Assembly (NCBI RefSeq): GCF_900167975.1
Contig: NZ_FUZU01000002.1
Span: forward strand, 193,501 to 257,500
Direction: 5' to 3'
Source of the DNA: Ohtaekwangia koreensis
GTDB lineage: Bacteria > Bacteroidota > Bacteroidia > Cytophagales > Cyclobacteriaceae
Length of the DNA: 64,000 nucleotides
Made by a program: the position numbers and the translations under genes. Positions 44,474 to 52,817 of this stretch are shown in pieces. The first letter of the stretch is position 1. Every line of letters begins with the position of its first letter. The notes beneath the pieces were generated by a model. That model had not been told where the DNA came from and ran no database searches. It saw only the letters and a list, made by a program, of their open reading frames with translations.

Positions 44474-46391
44474 TCACTTTCACAGAATATTTCTTCTTTA
44501 ATTGCTGAACCCAGTTCTTCTCCAGGTATGTTTGATAATCGGAGATAACCGCTGGTCTTGCTTCCTCAAACGACATCGGACCGGGAGGAAGTATATCCTT
44601 AAGCCACGCAAGGTAATACATTCCGTTATTTTCCGTTGAATGAACGCCTGCTGTCCACGGAACCTTCCGCAGGATTGTTTTTTCTTCTTTTTTATAAAAG
44701 CCTGTCTCAGTCTTAAGCTTGTTTTGTGCTACAAATTCCTGAATTGCCTTTTCGTCACCCGCTTCCAAAATTGGTTTAAGCTTCGCCACAAAATTATTAG
44801 AGGCTGTAAAATAAAAGGATGCCTTGGCACGCTCACCTGCCTGGTAATCATTCACATGGGCATCATAGTATTTGTGCTGTCCTACAGAATCATCTGATGC
44901 TTTATTCCAGACTTCTTTTTCCATGATCTCAAACAACAGAATACCTTCGTAGTATTCCTGAAGGAGATATGTATAATCGGGGTTCTCACGCATAATTTTT
45001 TCTTCCTGCAGCGTTAGGATGCTCGCATCAACAAAATGGTTGTAGAGTTCTTCCAAATACTTTGCAGGAAGTTGAGACGTAGGTTTTTGATTTTTTTGCG
45101 CGTAGTCGAGGAAGTCCTTTACTGAATAATTTTTTCCGGTGAGCGAGAACAGGATTTCTTTATTTGCTTTCGGATATGCAGGTGCTTTCCACTTCCCGGT
45201 TTGAATACTTGTATCGGCTAAAGCCAGCACTTTTGTTTTAGCAGCAGGTTGTTCTGTAAACTGAAAATCCTTTCGGAGTTTCAAGGTGAGTGCTTGCTTA
45301 GACACTTGTGTGCGCTCATCGCGGTTAACTCGGCTCTTCAGCGATGCATTTAATTCTTCAAATGGTGCGAGCGGAATTTTACGCTCAAGTTTCATGATGT
45401 GCCAGCCATATTGCGTTTGAAACGGATCAGATATTTCTCCGGGTTTATTCAATGAAAACGCAATACGCTCGAACTCTGGTATACTTGCCATGGCTCCTAC
45501 TCCGAACTGCTTGAGTTTACCTCCGCTATCTTTTGATCCGGGGTCTTCCGAGTACTGCCTGCAAAGTTCATCCCATTTTACACCGGCTTGCAATTCATCA
45601 TATATATCAAAGATGGTATTCTTTACTTTTTCGTTGTCTTTGCCATCCCCGGTCCGAAGCATGATGTGTGAGATTTCTACTTCACCTCGCGCAGGTCTGC
45701 GGTCCGTTACATATATAATGTGATAACCAAATCGTGATCGTATCGGCATGGAGACCTCACCAACCTTTGTACTATATGCTGCCGACTCAAACGGATATAC
45801 CATCTGCATCGCAGTGAAATAACCGAGGTTACCCTGGTTGGTTCTTGCCGATGGATCTTCAGAAAACTCTGATGCTATCATTCCAAAGTCTTCACCTTTT
45901 TTAATTTTATTTCGAAGATCAATGATTTTATTGTAAGCCTTTAAAGTGTCTTCCGGTGAAGCATCGGGTTTAACATTGATCAAAATATGTGAAGCTCTCA
46001 CCTCTTCCTTCATGCGGTTATAAGTAAGCCGCACCAGGCTGTCGGTTAGTTTCGTATCCGGGAGGTACGGCTTCCGAAGTTCATCTTTATACTGGCTATA
46101 TTCTTTGATGAAGGCTTGTGTGGTATCAAGACCTCTCGCTTTTGCTTCTTCAACTTTTAGTTTGAAGTTTATAAACAGATCCAGGTATTCCTGAATTTTT
46201 TCATTGGTAAAATCTTCTGATTTATTCTGGTGATTCTTTTTATACAGGTATATAAACTCGTTAGTGGTTACAGTTTTTTTATTCACTGTAAAAAGAGTCT
46301 GCGATTTGGGGGCTTTTTGTTTTTTGCCTTGCGCAAAACTGAATGTAATCATTGCGCTGCCGAGCAGCATCAGGATTGCAAATCGTCTCAT
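44427..46391 (-). CDS. Tandem parvulin-domain peptidyl-prolyl isomerase
   Basis: A 654-residue exported foldase: signal peptide (residues 1-20, SFAQG), an N-terminal SurA-like helical domain (about 35-130), two parvulin domains (RASHILINVKPDASPED and GNLGYFTAMQMVYPFESAAY; then EISHIMLRTGDGKDNE and FGVGAMASIPEFERIAFSL) and a long helical C-terminal part. It is the first of three tandem chaperone genes and starts 15 bp after the anti-sigma-like kinase gene, so it may be under the same control. Confidence 0.92.
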   Translation of the reverse strand: MRRFAILMLLGSAMITFSFAQGKKQKAPKSQTLFTVNKKTVTTNEFIYLYKKNHQNKSEDFTNEKIQEYLDLFINFKLKVEEAKARGLDTTQAFIKEYSQYKDELRKPYLPDTKLTDSLVRLTYNRMKEEVRASHILINVKPDASPEDTLKAYNKIIDLRNKIKKGEDFGMIASEFSEDPSARTNQGNLGYFTAMQMVYPFESAAYSTKVGEVSMPIRSRFGYHIIYVTDRRPARGEVEISHIMLRTGDGKDNEKVKNTIFDIYDELQAGVKWDELCRQYSEDPGSKDSGGKLKQFGVGAMASIPEFERIAFSLNKPGEISDPFQTQYGWHIMKLERKIPLAPFEELNASLKSRVNRDERTQVSKQALTLKLRKDFQFTEQPAAKTKVLALADTSIQTGKWKAPAYPKANKEILFSLTGKNYSVKDFLDYAQKNQKPTSQLPAKYLEELYNHFVDASILTLQEEKIMRENPDYTYLLQEYYEGILLFEIMEKEVWNKASDDSVGQHKYYDAHVNDYQAGERAKASFYFTASNNFVAKLKPILEAGDEKAIQEFVAQNKLKTETGFYKKEEKTILRKVPWTAGVHSTENNGMYYLAWLKDILPPGPMSFEEARPAVISDYQTYLEKNWVQQLKKKYSVKVNEKGKQYVFQNLQQK

Positions 46392-46406
46392 AGGTTTAGG
46401 GAGAAT

Positions 46407-46826
46407 TTATTGATAGTGAACGGATTTTATCAGGCGACAAACATTTCGCCCGCTTCGGTTTTGATATTCGACTTTGTCCATGATGGATTTCACTAACCGA
46501 ATTCCAAGGCCGCCTTTACGCTTTTGATGAACGATATTATCAATGGCCGGTTCGTGAAATTGATTGATGTCAAAGACTGTTCCATCATCTACAATTTCAA
46601 AAACAACGGGATTATTTTTATCTACCAGAATATGTAATTCAAACAAGTCATCCGGATTACAATGATGTGCATGGATCATAAGGTTTGAGCACATCTCATC
46701 GATGGCCAGCACGATCTCGCTGATCTGCAAGTCAGCCACACCATGATTCTTCAATGATGTACGGATAAAATCCCGCACACCTTTCAGATTCTCGATGCTA
46801 CATCCAACTTTATACGTATAGTTCAT
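46407..46826 (-). CDS. Anti-sigma-type serine kinase (RsbW/SpoIIAB-like ATPase)
   Basis: A 139-residue HATPase_c protein. The N-box is EIVLAIDEMCSNLMIHAH, the G1 box EIVDDGTVFD, and the lid region GGLGIRLVKSIMDKVEY. Proteins of this type phosphorylate a STAS antagonist and bind a sigma or other target. Its start overlaps the STAS gene stop by 4 bp (46823-46826), so the pair is coupled. It precedes the parvulin gene by 15 bp, a close link between partner switching and folding genes. Confidence 0.9.
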   Translation of the reverse strand: MNYTYKVGCSIENLKGVRDFIRTSLKNHGVADLQISEIVLAIDEMCSNLMIHAHHCNPDDLFELHILVDKNNPVVFEIVDDGTVFDINQFHEPAIDNIVHQKRKGGLGIRLVKSIMDKVEYQNRSGRNVCRLIKSVHYQ

Positions 46827-47161
46827 GCGACCATTTGCTTTGCCTCTACCTTATCTTTTCCAATCTGGAGCAGCTCATTCAACCCGAGAATACTAAATGT
46901 ATTCGCTACTCTTTCGCTCATGCCATAGAGTACCATACGAATGTCCCGATCTTTAAACTCTTCGATATAGGACATAAATACTCCCAATCCGGCAGATGAA
47001 ATATATTCGAGCGCTCCGCAGTCCACAAGGATCTTAGTAAATCCTTCTCCCACACTTTTGGCAATTGCCAAATCAAGCTCTATGGAAGAGCTGGCGTCAA
47101 TTTCACCAATGAGGGCAATGACGTCTGCACCATCTTCCTGCATTCTCTTGATGTGGATCAT
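46823..47161 (-). CDS. STAS-domain anti-sigma antagonist
   Basis: A 112-residue STAS protein (RsbV/SpoIIAA-like). The phosphorylatable site is in EYISSAGLGVFM, most likely S56. VIALIGEIDASSSIELDLAI is the first conserved strand. It should switch between a phosphorylated inactive form and a free form that captures the HATPase encoded next, with the upstream PP2C phosphatase resetting it. It starts 104 bp past the phosphatase stop. Confidence 0.92.
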   Translation of the reverse strand: MIHIKRMQEDGADVIALIGEIDASSSIELDLAIAKSVGEGFTKILVDCGALEYISSAGLGVFMSYIEEFKDRDIRMVLYGMSERVANTFSILGLNELLQIGKDKVEAKQMVA

Positions 47162-47265
47162 AGGGATTTAACGTTTTTTAGTTTTTTATGTTCTCTTCGT
47201 TTTATCTCGGCTTCCCTCAGGCAGTCCGTTGTCAATTCTTATTCTTTAATGCCTCACGTTCCCTA

Positions 47266-49329
47266 TCACTTGAACTTGACGATCATAGTCGTATAGTCAT
47301 CATTGATATTTTCAGTTCCCGTGAATTCGTACAGTTTTTTGATCAGGTGATCCTGGATTTCTTTCGGTCCAAGAGTCCTTACTTCGTTTACCACGCTTTC
47401 CAAACGTTCATACCCGAACTCGTCACCTTTCGGATCTTTCGCTTCGGTAATGCCATCGGTATATAGCACCATAACATCGCCTGATTTATATTCAAATTCA
47501 TTTGCCTGGATGAAGTTCTTATAGCTTTTATTTCGAACCATTCCCAGGGCTATACCTTTATCTTTAAAATATAACGCCTGTTCTTTTCCTGCACAGAAAT
47601 ATAGCACGGGACAATGTCCTGCGCGGGCATATCGGATCTTCTTTGTCTGGGTGTTGATAACAAAGTATATCGCTGAGATAAAGGAACCGCGTTCCAAACA
47701 ATACACCAGCGCCTGGTTAGAGCGAACCATGAATGTATCGGGTTCTATATCTTCCTGCGCAAGGCTGTGAAAAATTCCTTTCATCTGCGACATATGGAAA
47801 GCCGCAGTAGTTCCTTTTCCTGAAACGTCTGCAATGATGAGTGATACGAGATGATCGTTGATGCGAATGGTATCGTAATAATCGCCTCCTACTTCATCAG
47901 CAGATTCCGAGAAAGCTTCAATTTCGAAATCATTATCTTTTTCAAGAACATCGGGGAGCAGGCTTTTTTGCACCATCTTGGCGATCTTGAGCTCTTCCTT
48001 GTAACGTTCATTTTGCAGCGCCTCCTCCATTAACCGAAAATTCTCAATAGAAATTCCCGCCTGGTTGGCAAACGTTGAAACGATTTTGGTCATTTCCTTA
48101 TTGAAGCCTTCGGGTAATTCTTTCAACAACGCGAGTGTCCCTATATTTTCACCCTTTACAAAAATCGGGAACGCCAGGATGGATCGGAATCGTGAACCTT
48201 TCAGCGAAGCCAAATGCTTCGACATGTTTTTGGTCTTGTCACTGCTTTGCTCCAGTATACCTTTTACGTTATGCGTTTTAAGATGCGAAATAATGTCATG
48301 CGCTTCTTTGTCGGTAATCTTATAGGTAAACAGTTTATAGTTGAGTTGCTTGCTATTCACTTCAAGCCACGCAGCATCCGCGAATACTGTACTGACGGAT
48401 GTCTCCAGTAAAATATTGTAAACGCTCTCTTCGTTCTGCTCTGTCTGTATAGATTGACTGATCCGTTGGAAATTCACAACCTCTTCCAGCTTTTGCTCAA
48501 ACACTGATGTTGTCGGCAGGTTGAACAGAATAACAAGGAAGGAAAATGTACTATAGATGGTGACGAAAACAATTAGCGAAAGCACGAAAATGTGATGCCT
48601 GTAATCGGTGAAATGCGGTACTGTATTCGCGATACTTTCCGATAGCGAGCTGTTTGTGTAAAAGAGATACAGCAGATAAAAAATCGTAAGCAGCAATAAC
48701 AATAAGCTCGTCCACTTCTGGCGAAAGTTCAGATATGCTACCCACTTCATATTCCCAGACAATACGAGTCCGGCCATAACGAATACACTGAGAAGCGTAA
48801 CGTATAACCACTCCGTCATCGGAATGTCAAACGTGTTGTATAGCAGAGAGAATAATAAGCCTACTTCAAAAAATGCCCACAGGCGTAAAAGCCATTTTGA
48901 CTTTTGATATAGTATAAGTCGCTTCCAGGCCGTGAATGCCATCAGCAGGAAGCCGATCATCAACGCGAGGTTGATCAGGTAAATCAGATCTTTAAAAACA
49001 ACATTGGTGGTAAGTCGGGTGCTGCCCATCAAAAATTCAAGCAATCGCAACGAAAGTGATATTACCGTAAACACCAACCCCGTTGCAAACACGCGCCACA
49101 GAAGATCCACAAAGTTTAATACTTCATCGCGCTCAATCTTCAGTTTGAAATAATAAAAAACGGAGAGGATATATAAGTTCAGAATAACACCAGGAAGCCA
49201 CGTGGGCAGCTCTTGTTTAATATTGGCGTTGGATGAGCTGAAAACAATGGAAATATCCGTAAACAGCAAGGCCAGCCAGGTGATAACACCTACCAGAAAG
49301 AGTAATCGGGTAATGGCCTTGGTACGCAT
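47266..49329 (-). CDS. Membrane GAF/PP2C (SpoIIE/RsbU-type) serine phosphatase
   Basis: A 687-residue protein with about seven or eight N-terminal transmembrane segments (residues up to about 270), a GAF domain (about 310-440), a short coiled-coil linker and a C-terminal SpoIIE-type PP2C domain with EVGGDYYDT, IADVSGKGTTAAFHM and MVLYTDGITEAKD. I chose ATG 49329; a longer frame to 49371 starts inside a terminator hairpin. It should dephosphorylate the STAS protein encoded downstream, in response to membrane or small-molecule signals sensed by the N-terminal part and the GAF domain (inference). Confidence 0.93.
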   Translation of the reverse strand: MRTKAITRLLFLVGVITWLALLFTDISIVFSSSNANIKQELPTWLPGVILNLYILSVFYYFKLKIERDEVLNFVDLLWRVFATGLVFTVISLSLRLLEFLMGSTRLTTNVVFKDLIYLINLALMIGFLLMAFTAWKRLILYQKSKWLLRLWAFFEVGLLFSLLYNTFDIPMTEWLYVTLLSVFVMAGLVLSGNMKWVAYLNFRQKWTSLLLLLLTIFYLLYLFYTNSSLSESIANTVPHFTDYRHHIFVLSLIVFVTIYSTFSFLVILFNLPTTSVFEQKLEEVVNFQRISQSIQTEQNEESVYNILLETSVSTVFADAAWLEVNSKQLNYKLFTYKITDKEAHDIISHLKTHNVKGILEQSSDKTKNMSKHLASLKGSRFRSILAFPIFVKGENIGTLALLKELPEGFNKEMTKIVSTFANQAGISIENFRLMEEALQNERYKEELKIAKMVQKSLLPDVLEKDNDFEIEAFSESADEVGGDYYDTIRINDHLVSLIIADVSGKGTTAAFHMSQMKGIFHSLAQEDIEPDTFMVRSNQALVYCLERGSFISAIYFVINTQTKKIRYARAGHCPVLYFCAGKEQALYFKDKGIALGMVRNKSYKNFIQANEFEYKSGDVMVLYTDGITEAKDPKGDEFGYERLESVVNEVRTLGPKEIQDHLIKKLYEFTGTENINDDYTTMIVKFK

Positions 49330-49336
49330 TGAGGAT

Positions 49337-49365
49337 AAAAAAAGCCAATCAAGCGATGATTGGCT
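49337..49365 (-). terminator. Terminator before the phosphatase gene
   Basis: Read on the minus strand, AGCCAATCA (49357-49365) pairs exactly with TGATTGGCT (49343-49351), loop 5 nt, followed by a run of T (49337-49343). It ends transcripts from guaB and lies at the immediate 5' side of the phosphatase start. Confidence 0.85.
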
Positions 49366-49573
49366 CCGCAATTATAGGAATAAATCGGTAAGATTTATTC
49401 AATTACAGTCTTCTGAATAAGTCTTCCTTGAGGCTCTGGGCTTTATTTTTTTCCGACTCGGAAAAAAGTCCGGCCATTTCCGGTTATGGAATTTAAAGAA
49501 GAGACAAGGTTTCCATATGCTCTCTTGAAAGTGCTTTAAGAACTAACTTCCGAAACCTTGTTTCCAAAAAAGT
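49366..49573 (-). other. Structured 3' region downstream of guaB
   Basis: Gene-free 208 bp after guaB. A 10-bp repeat ACAAGGTTTC / GAAACCTTGT encloses 38 nt (49504-49561) with possible inner pairing, and TTATTCA / TGAATAA (49395-49420) forms a second hairpin before the terminator at 49337-49365. It may be just a long guaB 3' UTR or a small processed RNA. Confidence 0.35.
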
Positions 49574-51046
49574 TTATTTACGGCTGTAGTTTGGAGCTTC
49601 CCGGGTGATGCTTACATCGTGCGGATGGCTTTCTGTAACTCCGGCAGACGTTATCTTAACGAACTTGGCCTGCTTAAGCTTTTCAATATTCTTTGCTCCA
49701 CAATATCCCATCCCGGCTTTTAATCCTCCTACCAGTTGATATAGCACTTCCGATACCAATCCTTTGAATGGCACCCTTCCGGAGATTCCTTCCGGAACGA
49801 GTTTTTTAATATCATCTTCTACATCCTGGAAGTAACGGTCTTTCGAGCCATCTTCCATTGCTTCCAGTGAACCCATGCCGCGATAGCTCTTGAATTTTCT
49901 TCCTTCATAAATGATCACTTCTCCAGGAGCTTCTTCTGTTCCTGCGAGGAGAGAACCAATCATGATACTATCCGCTCCGGCAGCTATAGCTTTCACCAGG
50001 TCACCTGAGAAACGTATACCACCATCGGCAATAATTTTCATTCCGGAACCCTTCGCTGCTTTCGCTGCTTCATATACAGCGCTGAGCTGTGGCAAGCCTA
50101 CACCGGCAACTACCCGCGTTGTACAGATACTGCCGGGGCCAACGCCAACTTTAACAGCACTGGCACCAATTTTAGCAAGTGCTTTTGCTGCTTCGCCTGT
50201 CGCTATATTTCCTACGATGAGATCGAGTTCAGGATATTTTTTCTTAACACGTTTCGCTGCATCCATCACACCTTTCGAATGCCCGTGTGCAGTATCAATA
50301 CTGATTACATCTACACCTGCAATTCGCAGTGCCTCGATACGATCGAGTATATCTGGTGTCACCCCAACAGCTGCCCCTACACGCAATCTTCCGAACTGAT
50401 CATTACATGCATTCGGCTTATTCTTTTTCTTTTGAATGTCTTTGAAAGTGATAAGCCCGGTAAGCTTTCCTTTTTTATTGACGATCGGAAGTTTTTCGAT
50501 TTTATACTTCTTCAGCGTTCCTTCTGCCTGATCGAGTGTTATACCTTCTGAAGCAGTGATCAGATTATCTTTCGTCATGATCTTTTCAACCGCTGCATCC
50601 ATGTCTTTTTGAAAACGCAGATCACGATTTGTGATGATACCCACAAGTTTACCACCTTGATCAACTACGGGAATACCACCAATGCGATACTCACGCATAA
50701 TCTTTTCAGCTTCGCGCACAGTGGCATGAATTTCCAAAGTAATCGGATCAAGTATCAGTCCGCTTTGTGAGCGTTTTACTTTACGCACCTGTTCAGCCTG
50801 TTGTTCGATCTTCATGTTTTTATGAATGAATCCAAGGCCGCCCTCCAGTGCCATGCTAATGGCAAGTTCAGCTTCCGTTACCGTATCCATAGCAGCCGAA
50901 ACAATTGGAATGTTAAGCTGAATGTTGCTGGTTAGGAAGCTTGTTGTAGATGTTTCGCGTGGAAGGACTTCAGAATACGCAGGAACAAGAAGCACATCAT
51001 CGTATGTGAGCGCTTCAAAGAGAAATTTAGAATTATCGAGCGGCAT
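49574..51046 (-). CDS. guaB: IMP dehydrogenase
   Basis: A 490-residue IMP dehydrogenase. N-terminal barrel DDVLLVPAYSEVLP, two CBS domains (about 95-205, ITNRDLRFQKDMDA and TGLITFKDIQKKKN) and the catalytic loop KVGVGPGSICTTRVVAGVG, with the catalytic Cys in GSICTT, followed by GMGSLEAM. It oxidises IMP to XMP using NAD+, the committed step to GTP. A TAnnTTTG promoter box lies 34 bp upstream, and a terminator follows at 49337-49365. Confidence 0.97.
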   Translation of the reverse strand: MPLDNSKFLFEALTYDDVLLVPAYSEVLPRETSTTSFLTSNIQLNIPIVSAAMDTVTEAELAISMALEGGLGFIHKNMKIEQQAEQVRKVKRSQSGLILDPITLEIHATVREAEKIMREYRIGGIPVVDQGGKLVGIITNRDLRFQKDMDAAVEKIMTKDNLITASEGITLDQAEGTLKKYKIEKLPIVNKKGKLTGLITFKDIQKKKNKPNACNDQFGRLRVGAAVGVTPDILDRIEALRIAGVDVISIDTAHGHSKGVMDAAKRVKKKYPELDLIVGNIATGEAAKALAKIGASAVKVGVGPGSICTTRVVAGVGLPQLSAVYEAAKAAKGSGMKIIADGGIRFSGDLVKAIAAGADSIMIGSLLAGTEEAPGEVIIYEGRKFKSYRGMGSLEAMEDGSKDRYFQDVEDDIKKLVPEGISGRVPFKGLVSEVLYQLVGGLKAGMGYCGAKNIEKLKQAKFVKITSAGVTESHPHDVSITREAPNYSRK

Positions 51047-51079
51047 AGCAAATAATATTACGATTCATTATTTGCCGGG

Positions 51080-51087
51080 CAAAGATA
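51080..51087 (-). promoter_or_regulatory. Bacteroidota -7 element of guaB
   Basis: Reads TATCTTTG on the minus strand, an exact TAnnTTTG match 34 bp before the guaB start codon. Confidence 0.6.
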
Positions 51088-51190
51088 TACTTAAATTATA
51101 TAAATCACTAATAAGATATTAAACTGGCTGATATTTATTCCCTTTATCCATTCTAAGCGACATTTATTCTTATTAATCCAGGTGCTGATT

Positions 51191-51198
51191 TATTTTTG
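51191..51198 (+). promoter_or_regulatory. Bacteroidota -7 element of the rlpA gene
   Basis: Reads TATTTTTG, an exact TAnnTTTG match 19 bp before ATG 51218. It overlaps an earlier GTG at 51200, supporting the ATG as the real start. Confidence 0.5.
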
Positions 51199-51217
51199 AG
51201 TGGTAAACCAATTTTTT

Positions 51218-51901
51218 ATGAGAAGAATATTCTTTACCCTTTTTTTTAATTTTTTAATCATCGTTGCTTTTGCTCAGGTACAAACAGGTAAGGCGTCGTT
51301 CTATGCAGATAAGTTTGATGGTGTTACTACTGCCAGTGGAGAAAAATACCGTCACAACAAATTTACCGGAGCTCATAAATCTCTTCCCTTCGGGACGAAA
51401 GTTCGCGTTACAAACCTTGCCAATGATAAATCTGTAGAAGTAAGAATCAACGACAGGGGCCCTTGGGTAGAAGGCCGCATCATTGATTTATCAAAGGCCG
51501 CTGCAGAAGAACTTGGCTTCGTGAATAAAGGTGTTGCCGATGTAAAGATTGAAATTGTTGATGCTGGCGATGGCAAGACCAGCGATCCGGGGAGACCGAT
51601 TGAACATGTAATGGTTGAAGAAAAAGAATTTTATGAATTCGAGATCACGCGTCTTAATCCTAAAGGATACGGTGTACAGATCGGCACATACCAGGAATTA
51701 GTAAACCTGATGCGTTTATCAGACAACCTGAAGAACTCGTACAAAAAGCAAGTTACCATTCAGGTAAAGGTTATTAACGGCATCAAGTATTACGGAATTA
51801 TTTTGGGAAAATTCTCTTCACGTTCCAAGGCTGAAGAATTTCGTGAAGAGTTGAAGATGAAGTTTCCGGATGCGTTTATTGTAGAGTATAACAGACTTTG
51901 A
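51218..51901 (+). CDS. rlpA: RlpA-family protein with SPOR domain
   Basis: A 227-residue exported protein: signal peptide (residues 1-20, ending AFAQ), a double-psi beta barrel with GKASFYADKFDGVTTASGEK, SLPFGTKVRVTN and INDRGPWVEGRIIDLS, and a C-terminal SPOR-type domain (YGVQIGTYQELV, YYGIILGKFSSRSKAEEF). RlpA proteins act on denuded peptidoglycan at division sites; whether this one is a lytic transglycosylase or only binds is not decided by the sequence. It is divergent from guaB. Confidence 0.92.
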   Translation: MRRIFFTLFFNFLIIVAFAQVQTGKASFYADKFDGVTTASGEKYRHNKFTGAHKSLPFGTKVRVTNLANDKSVEVRINDRGPWVEGRIIDLSKAAAEELGFVNKGVADVKIEIVDAGDGKTSDPGRPIEHVMVEEKEFYEFEITRLNPKGYGVQIGTYQELVNLMRLSDNLKNSYKKQVTIQVKVINGIKYYGIILGKFSSRSKAEEFREELKMKFPDAFIVEYNRL

Positions 51902-51983
51902 TTTCCCTTTTTATATTCCTGCCAATCTCTAGCGACTAACTCGACAAGTTCTTTTTGGCCAGAAATAAGTTTTCCTTTGCATA

Positions 51984-52021
51984 CCCTATAGTTTGTAATT
52001 CCACCAACACAAACTATAGGG
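51984..52021 (+). promoter_or_regulatory. Perfect 13-bp inverted repeat before the TauE/SafE gene
   Basis: CCCTATAGTTTGT (51984-51996) and its exact complement (52009-52021) flank a 12-nt loop and end 7 bp before ATG 52029. It could be an operator, or a 5' hairpin covering the start region. There is no T run, so a terminator is unlikely. Confidence 0.5.
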
Positions 52022-52028
52022 ATGTTTC

Positions 52029-52814
52029 ATGGAGATTATCGGATATATCGCATCAATTTGCATTGGGTTGATCTTGGGATTGCTGGGAGGAGGAGGTTCC
52101 ATTCTATCGATCCCGATCCTGGTATATATTTTTCAGATCGATGCCGTAACGGCCTCTGCCTATTCACTCTTCATTGTAGGAGTAACCAGTTTGGTCGGTG
52201 CTGTTCCAAAGTATAAAGAACATTTAGTGAACATCCGTACCGGATTACTGTTCGGCATACCTTCCATCATAAGTATATTTATTACCCGCAAGTGGATCGT
52301 TCCCGCTATACCAGATGTTATCTACCAATCATCTTCCATGGTGATCAGCAAGCGGGTTTTATTGCTGGGTATATTTGCGATCCTGATGATCCTGGCATCT
52401 GCTTCCATGATCCAGAATAAAAAAGAGATTACGCATGACGAAGACCGGTTCAGAACTTTTCTTGTTTTAATAGAAGGTATACTCATTGGCTTCCTTACAG
52501 GATTAGTTGGTGCTGGTGGAGGCTTCCTGATTATACCCGCATTGATACTGCTCACAGGCCTCCCGTTCAAAACCGCAGTAGGCACTTCGTTGTTTATTAT
52601 TGCCATCAATTCACTGATGGGCTTCCTGGGCGATGTTTTAAACTATACCATGGACTGGTTGTTTCTTTTATCGATCACATCGTTAGCCATCATCGGTATA
52701 CTTATAGGCAACAAACTTTCCGGAGCTATATCTTCGACAAAACTACGCAAAGCCTTTGGATGGTTTGTGTTGGTGATGGGCTGCTGGATTTTAATACGGG
52801 AAGTGCTTCTTTAA
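52029..52814 (+). CDS. TauE/SafE-family sulfite or anion exporter
   Basis: A 261-residue inner-membrane protein with about eight transmembrane segments. Both repeat halves carry the Gly-rich signature: GLLGGGGSILSIPILVY and GLVGAGGGFLIIPALILL, followed by AYSLFIVG and GTSLFIIA. Family members export sulfite, sulfoacetate or related anions; the substrate here is unknown. It ends 4 bp before the convergent permease gene. Confidence 0.9.
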   Translation: MEIIGYIASICIGLILGLLGGGGSILSIPILVYIFQIDAVTASAYSLFIVGVTSLVGAVPKYKEHLVNIRTGLLFGIPSIISIFITRKWIVPAIPDVIYQSSSMVISKRVLLLGIFAILMILASASMIQNKKEITHDEDRFRTFLVLIEGILIGFLTGLVGAGGGFLIIPALILLTGLPFKTAVGTSLFIIAINSLMGFLGDVLNYTMDWLFLLSITSLAIIGILIGNKLSGAISSTKLRKAFGWFVLVMGCWILIREVLL

Positions 52815-52817
52815 TTT

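Noticed and set aside
49330-49371. An upstream start for the phosphatase gene
   Set aside because: The first 14 codons of that longer frame overlap the terminator hairpin; ATG 49329 is preferred.
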